Source: Enoplosus armatus (Eukaryota > Chordata > Actinopteri > Centrarchiformes > Enoplosidae). Taken from it: 64,000 nt of DNA. Made by a program: the position numbers and the translations under genes. This document shows positions 62,817 through 64,000 of this stretch, piece by piece (within the stretch, counting starts at the first letter, position 1; every line of letters begins with the position of its first letter). The DNA lies in contig NC_092186.1 in the NCBI RefSeq assembly GCF_043641665.1, positions 823,501 to 887,500 on the forward strand. Reading direction: 5' to 3'. The notes beneath the pieces were generated by a model. The model had not been told where the DNA came from and made no database searches. It saw only the letters and a program-made list of their open reading frames with translations.

Positions 62817-63859
62817 CAGTGAGACCAACAGACACAAGTATTTGTTTATCTATATGTGGTATCATTGTGTGTCACACTAATTCCTTCATTCACAAACGTC
62901 TCTCTCAGCCCACCTTCAGTCGGTGCGTCTTGGCAGCGACTCCATTGGCCTGAATCATGGCGATGAAGATGGGGATGTCTCCCAGCGGGCTGCCCTTCCC
63001 CCCTGCTATACTCACCCCGAGGGAGTCACCGACACCCTGAGGGGAGGGAGAGGGAGGAACAAAAGGATGCCTCAGCCTCTCAGGAACTGTTACACCGTAT
63101 TGTGACCTGAACAGGAGTTTCATCTGTATTGCTACTGTAAATGTTTTCATCATACTTTATCACAGACATAATCTTGACAGGCAGCCACGTTGGCACATTT
63201 TGACGGCCACAAACCACAAATTGTGAACTTGTGTCCTCAAATATTAGATACGAAATGTTTGAAAGCTGCGAAAGGAGAAACTTTAGTGTGTAAGTCCGTC
63301 TGTAGAGCACAAACACCTCCTCTACTGTCACAAGACGGGTCACAATTACACCCAAACCACAGCCGTCAGAGTCTGTGACCCTGATCTAAACGGTGTAACA
63401 GCAGCAGTCCCCGAGGACGCTGAACTCAAGTCTGTCCAGGCGTCATGTTAGTGTTCTGCTTCTTTGCTAATTGTATTACTTTCCCCCGTGATATGTTGGT
63501 CAGTCACTAACTATCCCGAATAAGAAGAGCATAATGTTGTCTGTACATGTCCCGAGACCACCTGTCCCCCTTTAAGGTTTCAGGCCTCCATATACCAGTA
63601 ATGCACTCTTCAAGTCCTCCAAGAGCAACACACGTTCCAGGCCTGAACTTCTCAAGTCCTCCCTGAAGCACCTTAAACTCTTTTTGCTTTTTTATACTTT
63701 AACTTGTGGTATTATCTGGTCGGGTGTGTACATGTGTACAGTATGCAGTTAAGAGAACTGGCTCATTACTTCTCATTCTTTTATTAACTTTGCTGTTACT
63801 GTGAGTGTGCAGGAACTTTACCCTCGTGATCTCCACTGTCCGGAGGCCAGCATCTACCC
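60593..63859 (-). CDS. patj: PATJ (InaD-like) PDZ scaffold, 3'-terminal exons
   Basis: C-terminal part of the multi-PDZ scaffold of the Crumbs/PALS1 apical polarity complex at tight junctions. Six coding exons: 63859-63822, 63036-62914, 62762-62658, 62061-61958, 60994-60871 and 60739-60593, all in phase. The first gives [11 protein letters not shown]. Exons 2 and 3 encode the penultimate PDZ ([20 protein letters not shown], then [20 protein letters not shown]). Exon 4 encodes the linker [14 protein letters not shown], which matches PATJ rather than its paralogue MPDZ. Exons 5 and 6 encode the last PDZ ([51 protein letters not shown]) ending in TLDVLS and TAA. Upstream exons lie off the right edge. 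The donor of exon 4 belongs to a 16-copy minisatellite, and three acceptors are preceded directly by (TG)n. Confidence 0.92.
60789..60851 (+). repeat. dispersed repeat filling the last patj intron
   Basis: 'ttagcctagcttagcataaa' then 'gactggaagcaggtggaaac' and 'agctagcctggctctgtcca' match the element fragments at 34661 and 57748. It occupies about half of the 131-bp intron between the last two patj coding exons. Confidence 0.75.
61066..61974 (-). repeat. patj: minisatellite of splice-donor units in a patj intron
   Basis: Sixteen copies of a unit that on the coding strand reads AGCAGAGCCAGAGTGAGTA followed by (CA)n or TA(CA)n of variable length. The right-most copy (around 61951-61972) is the real end of the patj linker exon: exon bases AGCAGAGCCAGA at the 3' end, donor GTGAGTATAC. 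The other fifteen copies lie downstream in the intron. Three copies carry AGAGTC in place of AGAGCC (units near 61147, 61281 and 61651). Unit length runs from about 33 to about 76 bp because of the (CA)n part. Confidence 0.95.
62069..62133. repeat. (AC)n plus 41-bp duplicated intron-end segment, copy 1
   Basis: (AC)n lies directly upstream (coding sense) of the patj linker-exon acceptor tctcag. It is followed by 62093-62133, which is identical over 41 bp to 63896-63936. On the coding strand the shared segment precedes the (TG)n tract and includes the region where a branch point is expected. Confidence 0.9.
62767..62814. repeat. (AC)n microsatellite at a patj acceptor
   Basis: About 48 bp of (AC)n; on the coding strand (GT)n runs straight into ttcag|GTGGGC at exon 62762-62658. 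Confidence 0.95.
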
Positions 63860-63861
<2 letters not shown>

Positions 63862-63902
<41 letters not shown>

Positions 63903-63936
63903 GAATAATAACCAGATTTAACCAGAAATGAAAACT
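63862..63936. repeat. (AC)n plus 41-bp duplicated intron-end segment, copy 2
   Basis: (CA)n from about 63863 to 63895 abuts the acceptor gcag of exon 63859-63822 on the coding strand. It is followed by 63896-63936, identical to 62093-62133. Confidence 0.9.
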
Positions 63937-64000
63937 GAAGTGTGTCTATTAATATCACATATTAAATCTCATTATATTCGTGGTATTACAGTCCTCACAC

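Overview
The window is vertebrate nuclear DNA, most likely from a percomorph (spiny-rayed) teleost. Genes are split into many short exons with GT-AG introns. The proteins match known vertebrate families residue by residue. The non-coding DNA is full of (CA)n tracts, minisatellites and short dispersed elements of the kind common in teleost genomes. The species cannot be named from the sequence.

Seven protein-coding genes were assembled by hand from exon/intron boundaries with reading phase checked across every junction. From left to right: the 5' part of an EAAT5-type glutamate transporter (minus, 1108-4741, continuing off the left edge); slc39a3/ZIP3 zinc transporter (minus, 8068-9292); sgta, a TPR co-chaperone (minus, 14857-19701); thop1, thimet oligopeptidase (plus, 21887-32197, 685 codons plus stop over 14 exons); nwd1, a NACHT and WD-repeat protein (plus, 35662-49201, 1642 codons plus stop over 19 exons); a small single-pass membrane protein of the PDZK1IP1/MAP17-SMIM24 family (plus, 51168-53951, 152 codons plus stop over 4 exons); and the last six coding exons of patj (minus, 60593-63859, continuing off the right edge).

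slc39a3, sgta and thop1 sit in the same order and orientation as at human 19p13.3, with sgta and thop1 head to head. Human NWD1 is also on 19p, whereas PATJ and SLC1A7 are on 1p, so the window joins genes that are on two chromosomes in humans. The genes do not form one pathway: they cover glutamate and zinc transport, tail-anchored protein triage, cytosolic peptide degradation, an NLR-like signalling ATPase, a PDZ-binding membrane adaptor, and the PDZ scaffold of the Crumbs polarity complex.

The most unusual feature is the density of tandem repeats that touch coding or splicing signals. In patj the 3' end of an exon and its splice donor are repeated 16 times in an intronic minisatellite, and three successive patj introns end in (TG)n directly at the acceptor. 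sgta carries a long Gly/Ala-rich insertion in its C-terminal domain. The MAP17-like protein carries six tandem 7-residue units with Tyr-x-Asn motifs. nwd1 exon 16 only stays in frame if its intron begins with GC instead of GT. Two short elements are well delimited: a 213-bp TTAA-flanked MITE and a roughly 420-bp AGTACTT-rich element.
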